Position numbers and translations under genes: made by a program. Source: an uncultured Eggerthella sp. (lineage in GTDB: Bacteria; Actinomycetota; Coriobacteriia; Coriobacteriales; Eggerthellaceae). Taken from it: 64,000 nt of DNA. The notes below the pieces were generated by a model. It ran no database searches. It saw only the letters and a program-made list of their open reading frames with translations, and was not told the DNA's origin. Positions 8,636-19,021 of this stretch are shown here, in pieces (the first letter of the stretch is position 1; each line of letters opens with the position of its first letter). The DNA lies in contig CALLDI010000007.1 in assembly GCA_937998355.1 (NCBI GenBank), positions 124,001 to 188,000 on the forward strand, written 5' to 3'.

Positions 8636-9286
8636 CTACAGAGCGCGAATCTGATCAGCGAGCCAGCTCGCCCACTCTTCGACGCCCTTTCCATTTGTAG
8701 CAGACATCGGGAAGACAGGTGCGGTTGGATTCAGATTCTTAATATGGTCGTAAAAAAGATCGTTGTCGAAATTGAAGACCGGCGCTGTATCGACCTTGTT
8801 CAGCACGATGGCCGATGCCGCCTGAAACACGCCAGGGTACTTGAGCGGCTTATCGTCGCCTTCGGGCACCGAGAGGATCATCGCTTTCATGTTCTCGCCC
8901 AGGTCGAAATCGGTCGGACACACCAGGTTGCCCACGTTCTCGATGATGATGAGGTCGAGATTGTCCAAATCGAGCACGTCGACCGCGCGACGGATCATCG
9001 CGCTTTCGAGATGGCATGCGCCACCGGTGTTGATCTGCACAGCGGGGGTACCCTGGTCCTTGATCTTCTCGGAGTCGACCGAGGATGCGATATCGCCCTC
9101 GATCACCGCGATGTTGAATTCGTCGCGCAACGCTTCGATGGTCGCGAGGATGGTAGAGGTCTTGCCCGAACCGGGAGATGCGAGCAGGTCGAGCACGAAC
9201 ACCTTCTTCTCCTTGAAGAGCTGTCGGTTCTCGTCCGCAAGACGGTCGTTCTTGTCCAGGATCGGCTGATGGAGATCGATCTGCAT
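8636..9286 (-). CDS. hypB: Hydrogenase/urease nickel-insertion GTPase HypB
   Basis: A 216-residue SIMIBI-class GTPase that drives nickel delivery to [NiFe] hydrogenase. The P-loop SPGSGKTS is at 37-44, the metal-binding GGACHLES lies in the middle, and ENVGNLVCP follows. It lacks the His-rich or CxxCGC N-terminal extension of some HypB proteins. The ATG at 9286 lies 4 nt past the hypA stop, with GAGGAG inside the hypA end, indicating coupled translation. No hydrogenase structural gene, hypC-F or urease gene is in the window. HypB identity is clear; the client enzyme is inferred. Confidence 0.95.
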   Translation of the reverse strand: MQIDLHQPILDKNDRLADENRQLFKEKKVFVLDLLASPGSGKTSTILATIEALRDEFNIAVIEGDIASSVDSEKIKDQGTPAVQINTGGACHLESAMIRRAVDVLDLDNLDLIIIENVGNLVCPTDFDLGENMKAMILSVPEGDDKPLKYPGVFQAASAIVLNKVDTAPVFNFDNDLFYDHIKNLNPTAPVFPMSATNGKGVEEWASWLADQIRAL

Positions 9287-9290
9287 AGCG

Positions 9291-9662
9291 TTACTCCTCT
9301 TCGTCCTCTTCATCGGGCAGGTCCACCTCGATGGAAGATATGTGCAATTCTTTTCCTTCGAGCAATTGAAGGAGCGGGCTGCCGCATTCGGGGCAGGTCA
9401 TATGAAAGCGGTCGTGCGTGAATTCGTTACCGCACTGGGTGCAGATGCTGCGAGGCTGGATCATCTCGACCTCGAGCGTAGCGCCCTCGAAATAGGGGTC
9501 GTTCTCTGAAAGCGCTTCGAACGCGAACTGGAGCGCGTCCTCGATCGCTTCGGTCATGACGCCGACGGAGAGCGAGACCTTCAGCACGCGCGTGGCACCA
9601 GCTTCGCGAGCGGCGTTGCCCACCGACTCCATCACGCCCGTCATGATGCCCAACTCGTGCAT
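9291..9662 (-). CDS. hypA: Hydrogenase nickel-insertion protein HypA
   Basis: A 123-residue nickel metallochaperone that works with HypB. The N-terminal MHELGIM carries the nickel-ligand His2. The zinc site is formed by two CxxC pairs (Cys74/77 and Cys90/93). The C-terminus is a very acidic DLPDEEDEEE tail, which is unusual and might bind metal. The start overlaps the tatC stop (TAATG), and hypB begins 4 nt after its stop, so tatC-hypA-hypB form a translationally coupled block. The frame is open further upstream, but MHELG defines the start. Confidence 0.95.
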   Translation of the reverse strand: MHELGIMTGVMESVGNAAREAGATRVLKVSLSVGVMTEAIEDALQFAFEALSENDPYFEGATLEVEMIQPRSICTQCGNEFTHDRFHMTCPECGSPLLQLLEGKELHISSIEVDLPDEEDEEE

Positions 9663-10573
9663 TACTTCTCCTCGCTGGTCGGCTCTTTCGCGGCGACCGT
9701 GCTCTTCTGAGGCGCGAGCTCGTCCTCGCTGCCCCACAGGTGTTCATCGAAATCACGCTTGAGCTGACGCAGTTCTTCACGCGCCTCTTCGGCCTCTTGC
9801 GCTTCGAGCGCCGCTTTCTCTTCCTGAGTCTTCTTCCGCTTGCCCAGCGCGATGCGCGCGACGAGCAAGCTCAATTCGTAGAGCAATACGAGCGCAGCGA
9901 ACATGAGACCCATGGTGACAGGAGATGCGTCCGGCGTGACCATAGCCGAGAAGATGAGCAGGCCGATATAGACGTAGCGCCAGCTCTTTCGCAGCTTGGC
10001 ATACGGCACGATATTGAACATGACCAGGTAGAACACCACCAGCGGCAATTCGAAGCCGAAGCCGAAGCCGATCTCGAACTTGATGATGATGTCGACCCAC
10101 TTGCTTGCTTCAGGCAGGATGTTCGCGAAGCCGGAAGCCTGGTCGGTCAGCCACTCGAAAGCAGGCGGCAAGATGATGAAATAGCAGAAGATGGTACCCA
10201 GGATGAACAGCGCCACGCCCGCGAAGAACGTCGGAAGGAACCACTTGCGCTCCTTAGGTTTGAGCGCTGGCAGGAAGAACGCGAGGATCTGCCACAGGAT
10301 GAACGGGGCCGTTGCCACGATGGATGCCCAGAACGCGATCTGGAAGCGCAGCGCGAACGCATCGAACGCGCCGAACACGTTGAGCAGCACTTCCCCGTTA
10401 TCGCCTGCGGGGAGATACTGCGAAACGGGCATGAGCAGCAATTGCGCAATGGTAGGCGTGCCCAGATAGAAGACGATGCACGCGATGAGCAACACCACCA
10501 CGATGCGCACCAAGCGCATGCGCAGCTCTCCCAGATGCTCCATGAGCGACATGCGCGCCGGTCCGATGGGCAT
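9662..10573 (-). CDS. tatC: Twin-arginine translocase subunit TatC
   Basis: A 303-residue multispanning receptor for twin-arginine signal peptides. It has MSLMEHLGELRMRL at the N-terminus (the conserved cytosolic signal-binding region) and six membrane segments between about 20 and 240. A long charged Lys/Glu-rich cytoplasmic tail (about 240-303) is much longer than in E. coli TatC. The start overlaps the TatB-like gene stop (TAATG), with GGGGGTG upstream, so expression is coupled to it, and its own stop overlaps hypA. Confidence 0.96.
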   Translation of the reverse strand: MPIGPARMSLMEHLGELRMRLVRIVVVLLIACIVFYLGTPTIAQLLLMPVSQYLPAGDNGEVLLNVFGAFDAFALRFQIAFWASIVATAPFILWQILAFFLPALKPKERKWFLPTFFAGVALFILGTIFCYFIILPPAFEWLTDQASGFANILPEASKWVDIIIKFEIGFGFGFELPLVVFYLVMFNIVPYAKLRKSWRYVYIGLLIFSAMVTPDASPVTMGLMFAALVLLYELSLLVARIALGKRKKTQEEKAALEAQEAEEAREELRQLKRDFDEHLWGSEDELAPQKSTVAAKEPTSEEK

Positions 10574-11157
10574 TACGCTTCACCCCCTTCAGGGGCGGAT
10601 GCGGGCTTTCCTGGATCAGGCTTTTCGCTGCGAACGAACTGCTTATTCATCGGAACGTTGCCGTAGAGCTCGTCAGCCGTTGGCTTCACAACTGGTTTCT
10701 GATCTGAAGATTCGGGATCGCTGGACGCAGAGGCTTCCGCTGCCTGCGCCTGAGCTTCTGCCTTCTTCGCGTCTTCAGCGCGCATCTGCGCACGATTCGC
10801 GTCGATCTCGGCCTGCTTCTTCTGGTCGAGCTCCGAGCGCTTCTTCATCTCCGCGCGCTCACGATCGTAGCGCGCCTTGCGCTGGGCGAAGGTCTCCTCG
10901 TCATCTGCACGTGCGATCTTCTGCTTCGCCGCGCTATGCGCACGATCGATCGCCTTCGCGGGATTCTTGAATGGCTCATCAGCTGAAGGGTCGAACACCT
11001 CTTCACGAATGACGCCATCCATCTCATCTTTAGCTTTTTTGAATTTGTTGATGGCCATGCCGACGGTCTTGGCTATCTCCGGCAGCTTATCGGGGCCGAA
11101 GATCAAGAAGCCGAAGAGGATTATGAGAAATAACTCGAATCCACCGATTCCAAACAA
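10573..11157 (-). CDS. tatB: Twin-arginine translocase TatA/TatB-family protein (TatB-like)
   Basis: A 194-residue Tat component. The N-terminal membrane helix MFGIGGFELFLIILFGFLIF is followed by the FGPDKLP hinge and an amphipathic helix, then a long charged Glu/Lys/Ala-rich coil and a Pro-rich end. Glu at position 8 in the membrane helix and the long C-terminal region are TatB-like; TatA usually has a shorter tail. No second TatA-type gene is in the window. It is the first gene of the tatB-tatC-hypA-hypB unit. TatB versus TatA cannot be settled by motif alone. Confidence 0.88.
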   Translation of the reverse strand: MFGIGGFELFLIILFGFLIFGPDKLPEIAKTVGMAINKFKKAKDEMDGVIREEVFDPSADEPFKNPAKAIDRAHSAAKQKIARADDEETFAQRKARYDRERAEMKKRSELDQKKQAEIDANRAQMRAEDAKKAEAQAQAAEASASSDPESSDQKPVVKPTADELYGNVPMNKQFVRSEKPDPGKPASAPEGGEA

Positions 11158-11198
11158 GACACAGCCTCTAATCTCTTACCAGACGCGAGCGCTCGCTC

Positions 11199-11402
11199 TT
11201 ACGAAGCGCCGCCAAGAACCATCAGTCCGACCGTAGGGATCGAAAGCGCGAGGACCAGAATGATGCATACGATGATGACGCCGACACGCTTCAGGAACGC
11301 CGCGCGCGCTTGCTTCTCGGCAGCACGACGCTGGCGATCGATCGCAGCTTGCCTGCGCTCTTCAGCTTGCTTAGCAGAGATCTTCTGTTTCTTTCCAGCC
11401 AT
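11199..11402 (-). CDS. Small single-pass membrane protein (67 aa), unknown function
   Basis: It has a highly basic, Gln/Arg/Lys/Ala-rich cytoplasmic helix (about residues 1-38) followed by one hydrophobic segment (about 40-62) and a short exposed end. The ATG at 11402 follows AGGAAAGAGTTTTACGCA. It lies 41 nt upstream of the TatB-like gene on the same strand, so it may be cotranscribed with the Tat genes. The basic helix plus terminal anchor is a common layout for small membrane modulators, but no function can be assigned. Confidence 0.72.
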   Translation of the reverse strand: MAGKKQKISAKQAEERRQAAIDRQRRAAEKQARAAFLKRVGVIIVCIILVLALSIPTVGLMVLGGAS

Positions 11403-11531
11403 TGCGTAAAACTCTTTCCTACGATGAGGTCACTTTACCTTACTGAGCGGGGCCGCCATCGCTCTATTCGGTGTGATGCAGACAAACACGCAGAAGAGGA
11501 TGCGCTCGAAGCCCCTTATGTGGTCTTCGCG

Positions 11532-12890
11532 CTACTGCGGACGAAGCGAGCTGCGAATGCTAAGCACGCGCGCGATGTTCTTGGCGACATCGGAGCCGTC
11601 CACGTGCCACTGGCCACGTTCGAAGAGGATATCGCCTTCGACCATGGTCATCATGACGTCGTTGTTCGAAGCGGAGCTCAAGAGCGTGAAGATGGGGTCG
11701 TTCGTCGAGGTCTGGTGCGAACCGGCCAGATCGATCGCGATGATGTCGGCCTGCTTGCCCACGTCGAGCGAACCGACCTTGTCGTCGATGCCGAGCACCT
11801 TCGCAGCAGAGAGCGTGCCCATTTCGAAGAGCGTCTGCGCGCTGATGAAATCGCGGTTGTTCAGCGCGCGCTGGATGAGCAGCTCGACGCGCATCTCGGT
11901 GAAGATGTCCACGAAGTCGAGCGACCCGGGAGCACCCGTGGCAAGGCCTACGCGCAAGCCCGCGCGCAGGTATTCATCGACCGGTGCGACACCCATGCCC
12001 AACTGCGCGTTCAAGCTTGGGGTGACCGCGATGGCCACATCGTATTCCTTCAGCTTGTTGATGTCGTCGTTATCGACCCAGACGCCATAGATGACCATGA
12101 CGTTCTCAGCATCGAAGCCGTCCCAATTGAGCACGTAATTGACCGGCGTGACGCCTGTCGGCAACCAGGGCGGCAGCTCCATGAAGCCCGAAAGCTCGAA
12201 GCGGATATCGCTCTCGATCGCGCGGCCGTGCTTCACGAAACGGTATTCCTCGCGACTGCCCGCAAGACGGATCGCGACCGGCAGATCGTGCTCGAGCGCG
12301 TACTGCGAGACGGTCTTGTAGATGAGCGGATGGCACTGGAAGACCGGTGCTGGAGCCAGACCGAACGAAACGCGGTTCGATGTGAGGCCCTTCGACCACT
12401 TCTCAAGGTCGCTCACGCCCTTCTTCAGCGCGTAGTTGACCAGGTTCTTGTCGATTGCCGAGACTTCGCGATAGACCACCGCACGAAGACCGAGCTTGTC
12501 GGCCGCTTTCGCACAAGCACCCGTGGTGGTGACATCGCCTACGGTGGTGATGCCGCTCGCCAGCGCTTCGAGCGCACCGAGATACGCCGATTCGTATGAT
12601 TCTTCAGGGGTGAGGCGTCTGCGCAAGTCGGAGATCTCTTTCATCCATGCAGCATACGGCACGTCGTTCATGAGACCGCGCATGATAGCGTCTTCGAGAC
12701 GCGCGTACAGATCGATCATGCCAGGGCAGAGCGCTGCCATGCCGAAATCGCGCACTTCCTCGTCGGCATAACGCATGCGCATCATATCCGCATGGCCGAT
12801 GTCGGCGATCTTACCGTCCTTCACCAAGATCGCGCCGTTCTCGATCGGAGCAGACGATACGGGCAAAACATGTTGTGCGCACAGCAGCAT
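11532..12890 (-). CDS. Amidohydrolase-fold protein lacking all metal ligands (predicted pseudoenzyme)
   Basis: A 452-residue protein that aligns along its length with ATZ/TRZ-type amidohydrolases (SAH/MTA and guanine deaminase relatives): VKDGKIADIG, CPGMID, MRGL, NAQLGMGVAPVDE and VGSLDVGKQADIIAID are all family landmarks. The catalytic residues are gone. The HxH after the PG motif is Tyr62 and Arg64. The His of the HLxET strand is Arg208, the His of the AHC strand is Tyr268, and the Asp of the GTDG loop is Gly319. The substrate-side GPHSP is GLAPAP. The frame is intact, so this is a maintained protein rather than a decaying gene. A binding, sensing or scaffold role is possible. The start ATG at 12890 follows AGGAAAG. 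Confidence 0.85.
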   Translation of the reverse strand: MLLCAQHVLPVSSAPIENGAILVKDGKIADIGHADMMRMRYADEEVRDFGMAALCPGMIDLYARLEDAIMRGLMNDVPYAAWMKEISDLRRRLTPEESYESAYLGALEALASGITTVGDVTTTGACAKAADKLGLRAVVYREVSAIDKNLVNYALKKGVSDLEKWSKGLTSNRVSFGLAPAPVFQCHPLIYKTVSQYALEHDLPVAIRLAGSREEYRFVKHGRAIESDIRFELSGFMELPPWLPTGVTPVNYVLNWDGFDAENVMVIYGVWVDNDDINKLKEYDVAIAVTPSLNAQLGMGVAPVDEYLRAGLRVGLATGAPGSLDFVDIFTEMRVELLIQRALNNRDFISAQTLFEMGTLSAAKVLGIDDKVGSLDVGKQADIIAIDLAGSHQTSTNDPIFTLLSSASNNDVMMTMVEGDILFERGQWHVDGSDVAKNIARVLSIRSSLRPQ

Positions 12891-12943
12891 GGGCTTTCCT
12901 CCTGATGTATGAGCTCACGCGATATCTTATCACGGATGGGTGG

Positions 12944-13804
12944 CTAGATTCGTGCGATGCGCGTATGAACCTCGCCCGAGGCAGCACGCACGATGTTGCT
13001 GGTCGGCGTCTTCAAGAGCAGCTCGCCGGTCGCATCCGCACCGAGCACCTCTCCTTCATAGAGCGTCTTTCCGTCGATCGTCTCGAGTACGACATCGCTC
13101 CCTACGTTGAACAGGAGATCGTTGTAGCGCGTGATGAGTGACTCGATACCGTCTTGCAACCAGCACTGATAGACATGCATGACCGAACGCAGCACCAACG
13201 GCAGGAGGCGCACGAACGGCGAGGCTTCGCCACGTTCATCGATTCGCGGATCGCGACGTAGCTCTTGCAGATAGGCGATACCATAGGTAGAGGACGGCAC
13301 TTCTTGTTGCGCGTCAGCACCTGCAGAAGGCCGGCTCACGTTCACGCCGATTCCACAACACAGCTTCCCGTCCACCATCTCGAGCGAGATGCCGCAGAGC
13401 TTCGCATAGTTCGTGCCTTCACCGACCACGATATCGTTGGGCCATTTGATCTTGATCGCATCGTTTTGCGTGAAGGCCACCAGTCCTGCCTGGATGCCGA
13501 GCGACATCACGAGACTCACCGCAGGTAGATCGGCGAGCGTCTTCCCTGCTTCAGGATGCGCATCGAGCGGATCGAGGACGAAGGAGAAGTAGAGGCCCCC
13601 TTCAGGACTTGACCAGGCTCTTCCCTGTCGTCCATACCCTGCGGTCTGCCTCTGCGCTGCGAAACATGTCCCCTCGGGTGCTCCCTGGGCGATCGCCTCT
13701 TTGATGCGCGTATTGGTGGAATCCACCTCGCTGAACGTGTGCAGCTTCCAGAACGTCGTCAGATCGGCTTCCAGAGGCCCTTCGCTCCCCTCTAGCACTT
13801 CCAC
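12944..13804 (-). CDS. birA: Biotin-[acetyl-CoA-carboxylase] ligase (BirA, catalytic form)
   Basis: A 286-residue enzyme that makes biotinyl-AMP and attaches biotin to carrier-protein lysines. The biotinyl-AMP loop GYGRQGRAW is at about 56-63, followed by LYFSFVL and KWPNDIVV (120-127). There is no N-terminal helix-turn-helix, so it is a group I enzyme without the repressor function of E. coli BirA. The start is uncertain: GTG at 13804 overlaps the end of folP-folK by 13 nt and keeps the N-terminal SEVDSTNTRIKE block complete; a GTG two codons later is also possible. It belongs to the ftsH-folPK-birA run. Confidence 0.9.
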   Translation of the reverse strand: MEVLEGSEGPLEADLTTFWKLHTFSEVDSTNTRIKEAIAQGAPEGTCFAAQRQTAGYGRQGRAWSSPEGGLYFSFVLDPLDAHPEAGKTLADLPAVSLVMSLGIQAGLVAFTQNDAIKIKWPNDIVVGEGTNYAKLCGISLEMVDGKLCCGIGVNVSRPSAGADAQQEVPSSTYGIAYLQELRRDPRIDERGEASPFVRLLPLVLRSVMHVYQCWLQDGIESLITRYNDLLFNVGSDVVLETIDGKTLYEGEVLGADATGELLLKTPTSNIVRAASGEVHTRIARI

Positions 13805-15105
13805 GCCTTCCCGTATTTCACGCCTTCATCCGTCACGGCTTTGCCGTTGGCGAGCTCATGCTGCGGCAACAGCTCCAGGAGCGGTTTCACCACGAAATCG
13901 CGTTCGAGCAAGAGCGGGTGAGGCAGCGTGAGCACCTCGAGATCGGAAACGTAGCCTTGATAATCGAGAATATCCAGATCGCAGGTGCGCGGGCCGTTCT
14001 TCTGCGTGCGCACGCGACCGAGGCTGTTCTCGATAGCTTGCAGATAGGTGAGCAGTTCCTGTGGAGGCAAGCCCGTTCGAAGCAGCACGACCGCATTGAC
14101 GAAGAGGTCTTGATCTTCGAGATACGCCGGTTCGCTCTCGTAGTAGCTCGAGATATCGATGATCTGCGTGTCGGGCAGCATGCACATATCGCCGATCGCC
14201 TTGTTCAAAAGCGCGATCTTACCCTCGCGCTCCTCCCCTTCGTCGGCGACGAGCGCCACATTGCATCCCATGCCGATGAGCGCATACGGACGGAGGTTCT
14301 CTTCGAGCGCGGCTGCGGTGAGCGCGACATTGTGCGTGCGAATGATCGACGCGCCCAGCTCGACCGCCATGAGCGCTTCGGCGGCGGATGCATCGTCGCG
14401 TTCTTTCGGGTCCTCGATGTGATACGCCTCGCCGATATAGCTCTTGCGCGAGACTGCCACCATCGTTGGGAAACCAAGACGGTTCAGCTCGTGGAAATTA
14501 CGCATGAGCTCGATGGTCTGCTTGGCGGTCTTGCCGAAGCCAGGACCTGGATCGAGGCAGATACGGCTACGGCCGACGCCCTGATCGATGAGGCAGTTCG
14601 CGCGGTCGCTCAGATAAGCGCAGACCTCCGCGACCACATCGTCGTAGCGCGGATCGTCCTGCATGGTCTTAGGGTCATCCCCACCCATGTGCATGACCAC
14701 AAGACCCGCATCGCACGAGGTCGCGACCTCGACCATGGCAGGATCGCGAAATCCCGTAACGTCATTGATGATGGAAGCACCTGCTTCGATAGCAGCGCGC
14801 GCGACCTCTGCGTGACGCGTATCGATGCTCACACAGATACCCTTCTCGGCGAGCGCGTGTACCACGGAAAGAACGCGGTCGCATTCCTCTTCAACGGTCA
14901 CAGGCGCAGCGCCCGGCCTGGCCGATTCGCCGCCCACATCGATGATGAGCGCGCCTTCGTCGACCATCTGAAGCGCACGCGCGATGGCGTCTTCTTCCGA
15001 GGCATAGGATCCCCCATCGGAGAACGAATCGGGCGTAAGATTCAAGATGCCCATGATAATGGGCATCTTGGCATCGAAACTATATTGGCTGCATTTCCAG
15101 ATCAT
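13792..15105 (-). CDS. Bifunctional dihydropteroate synthase / HPPK (FolP-FolK fusion)
   Basis: A 437-residue protein joining two consecutive folate enzymes. Residues about 15-280 are dihydropteroate synthase, with MGILNLTPDSFSDGG near the N-terminus, DVGGESARPGA and IDTRHAEV, and a late block RTHNV. Residues about 278-437 are 6-hydroxymethyl-7,8-dihydropterin pyrophosphokinase, with RTQKNGPRTCDLDILDYQG and LPHPLLLERDFVVKPLLELLP. The HPPK start is atypical (GMGCNVAL, where the usual motif is GSNLG). The domain order is P then K, the reverse of the fungal and plant HPPK-DHPS fusion. No FolB is encoded between them. It follows ftsH by 23 nt. Confidence 0.92.
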   Translation of the reverse strand: MIWKCSQYSFDAKMPIIMGILNLTPDSFSDGGSYASEEDAIARALQMVDEGALIIDVGGESARPGAAPVTVEEECDRVLSVVHALAEKGICVSIDTRHAEVARAAIEAGASIINDVTGFRDPAMVEVATSCDAGLVVMHMGGDDPKTMQDDPRYDDVVAEVCAYLSDRANCLIDQGVGRSRICLDPGPGFGKTAKQTIELMRNFHELNRLGFPTMVAVSRKSYIGEAYHIEDPKERDDASAAEALMAVELGASIIRTHNVALTAAALEENLRPYALIGMGCNVALVADEGEEREGKIALLNKAIGDMCMLPDTQIIDISSYYESEPAYLEDQDLFVNAVVLLRTGLPPQELLTYLQAIENSLGRVRTQKNGPRTCDLDILDYQGYVSDLEVLTLPHPLLLERDFVVKPLLELLPQHELANGKAVTDEGVKYGKAWKC

Positions 15106-15128
15106 AGACGAACATCCTTCGATTCGCG

Positions 15129-17480
<2,352 letters not shown>

Positions 17481-17538
17481 AAAACTCAATGTTCCTTGTT
17501 CAGTCTTACTGTTCTAGCGATGCACCTTCGAAGCGCGC

Positions 17539-18084
17539 CTACTTGATGACGTCGGGCTTCAAGATGCCGATGTACGGAAGGTTTCGGTAACGCTCTGCAT
17601 AATCGAGCCCATATCCGACCACGAATTCATCAGGGCAGGTGAAGCCCACATATTCGTAGGGAAGATCGGGTTGACCAGGCAGATCCTTGCGCAGCAGCGC
17701 TGCGATGGTGATGGACGCAGGCTTGCGCGACTCGAGGTTGTTGAAGAGATAGCGCAGCGTAAGACCACTGTCGATGATGTCTTCAGCGATGACCACGTGA
17801 CGCCCTGTGATGTCGGTCGAAAGATCCTTCTGGATGTTCACGACACCCGAGCTCTTCGCGGCCTTGCCGTACGAAGAAACGGCCATGAAGTCCATCTCGA
17901 GCGGAAGGTGGATCTGACGCACGAGATCGGCCATGAAGATGGCCGCGCCGCGCAAGACCGAGATGACCACCAGGTCTTTCCCCTGGTAATCTCTCGTGAT
18001 GGCAGCGCCCATGTCCCTCACGCATGTTTGGATCTGTTCTTCGGAGAACAGGATGTGATCGAGATCGGAATGTAGTCCTTCCAC
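17539..18084 (-). CDS. hpt: Hypoxanthine phosphoribosyltransferase
   Basis: A 181-residue purine salvage enzyme converting hypoxanthine or guanine with PRPP to IMP or GMP. The PRPP motif is VVIAEDIIDSGLTL, the flexible-loop MAVSSYGKAAKSSG is present, and VVGYGLDYAERYRNLPYIG closes the base pocket. The start is GTG at 18084, following AGAGGAAC. It sits 58 nt upstream of ftsH on the same strand, the usual pairing in Gram-positive genomes. Length and motifs match the family. Confidence 0.95.
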   Translation of the reverse strand: MEGLHSDLDHILFSEEQIQTCVRDMGAAITRDYQGKDLVVISVLRGAAIFMADLVRQIHLPLEMDFMAVSSYGKAAKSSGVVNIQKDLSTDITGRHVVIAEDIIDSGLTLRYLFNNLESRKPASITIAALLRKDLPGQPDLPYEYVGFTCPDEFVVGYGLDYAERYRNLPYIGILKPDVIK

Positions 18085-18250
18085 CGTTCCTCTTTCGGAC
18101 GAGCGTATACCGGCTGTTGTACGAGCCTAATAGGTTAGTTTAACAAAAGGCATGAAGGTAGTTCCGCGAAGTGAGCCTGCGGCGAACAATTGCAGCAAAT
18201 TTGCAATAAATCTACATCCGACTTCCGCAAAGACGCGCCCTAGCGTACCA

Positions 18251-18955
18251 TCACTGAGCTTCGTCGTCCTCTTTGTCAACGATCTCTATCTCGACTTCGC
18301 GACGAAGCAAATCGGGGAAATTCTCGAGCAGCTTATCGACAGGCAGACCGACGATGTTGTTGTAGTCGCCTTCGTACTTCTCAACGAGCGCAGCGCCTTT
18401 GCCCTGAATGCCATATGCACCCGCTTTATCGATGGTCTCGCCCGTGGCCACGTAGGCGTTGATGTCCTCGTCGGTGAGTTCCTTGAACGTGACGTAGCTC
18501 GTTTCTGTGAACGTGCGGAATCCGATGGAGACATTGCCATCGCCGCCGTGTTCTTCGGTCTCGTTCAAGAGCAGCATCCAGACTGAAACGCCCGTGATGA
18601 CCTGGTGCGTTCTGCCTGAAAGCTTGCGCAACATCTCGCGTGCGTGATCGGCCGAATAGGGCTTTCCCAGCATCTCGCCATCCAGTACGACCATCGTATC
18701 CGCACCAATGACGATGCCCAGTCCCACAGGGTTCAGAGCGAGCACCTCTTGCACGACTGCGCCCGCCTTACGTTCAGCGAGCTTCTTCACCGCCTCTTCA
18801 GGATCTGCCAACAGGTCGGGCTCGAGCGTCTCGTCGACCTCGGTCGAACCCGTGAAGATCGTGAAATGCACGCCCGCCTCTTCGAGCAACTGCTTGCGAC
18901 GAGGAGATTTGGAAGCGAGGATGATGTTGATGGGAATCGATGGCTGCTGTGCCAT
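18251..18955 (-). CDS. maf: Maf-family nucleoside triphosphate pyrophosphatase
   Basis: A 234-residue house-cleaning pyrophosphatase that hydrolyses dTTP/UTP or modified nucleotides to the monophosphates. The N-terminal ASKSPRRKQLLEEAG is the family signature, with STEVDET, GADTMVVLDGEMLGKP and the C-terminal YGIQGKGAALVEKYEGDYNNIVGLP. A charged tail of about 25 residues (EVEIEIVDKEDDEAQ) is extra. The ATG at 18955 follows AAGGAGCGCCC. It lies between tilS and hpt on the same strand. Its substrate (dTTP/UTP versus m7GTP) is not resolved here. Confidence 0.93.
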   Translation of the reverse strand: MAQQPSIPINIILASKSPRRKQLLEEAGVHFTIFTGSTEVDETLEPDLLADPEEAVKKLAERKAGAVVQEVLALNPVGLGIVIGADTMVVLDGEMLGKPYSADHAREMLRKLSGRTHQVITGVSVWMLLLNETEEHGGDGNVSIGFRTFTETSYVTFKELTDEDINAYVATGETIDKAGAYGIQGKGAALVEKYEGDYNNIVGLPVDKLLENFPDLLRREVEIEIVDKEDDEAQ

Positions 18956-19021
18956 GGGCGCTCCTTATTCTGCGGGATTCTCTACCACTTGCCTCTTATT
19001 ATGCCTGAGACGCGCTGGTTT

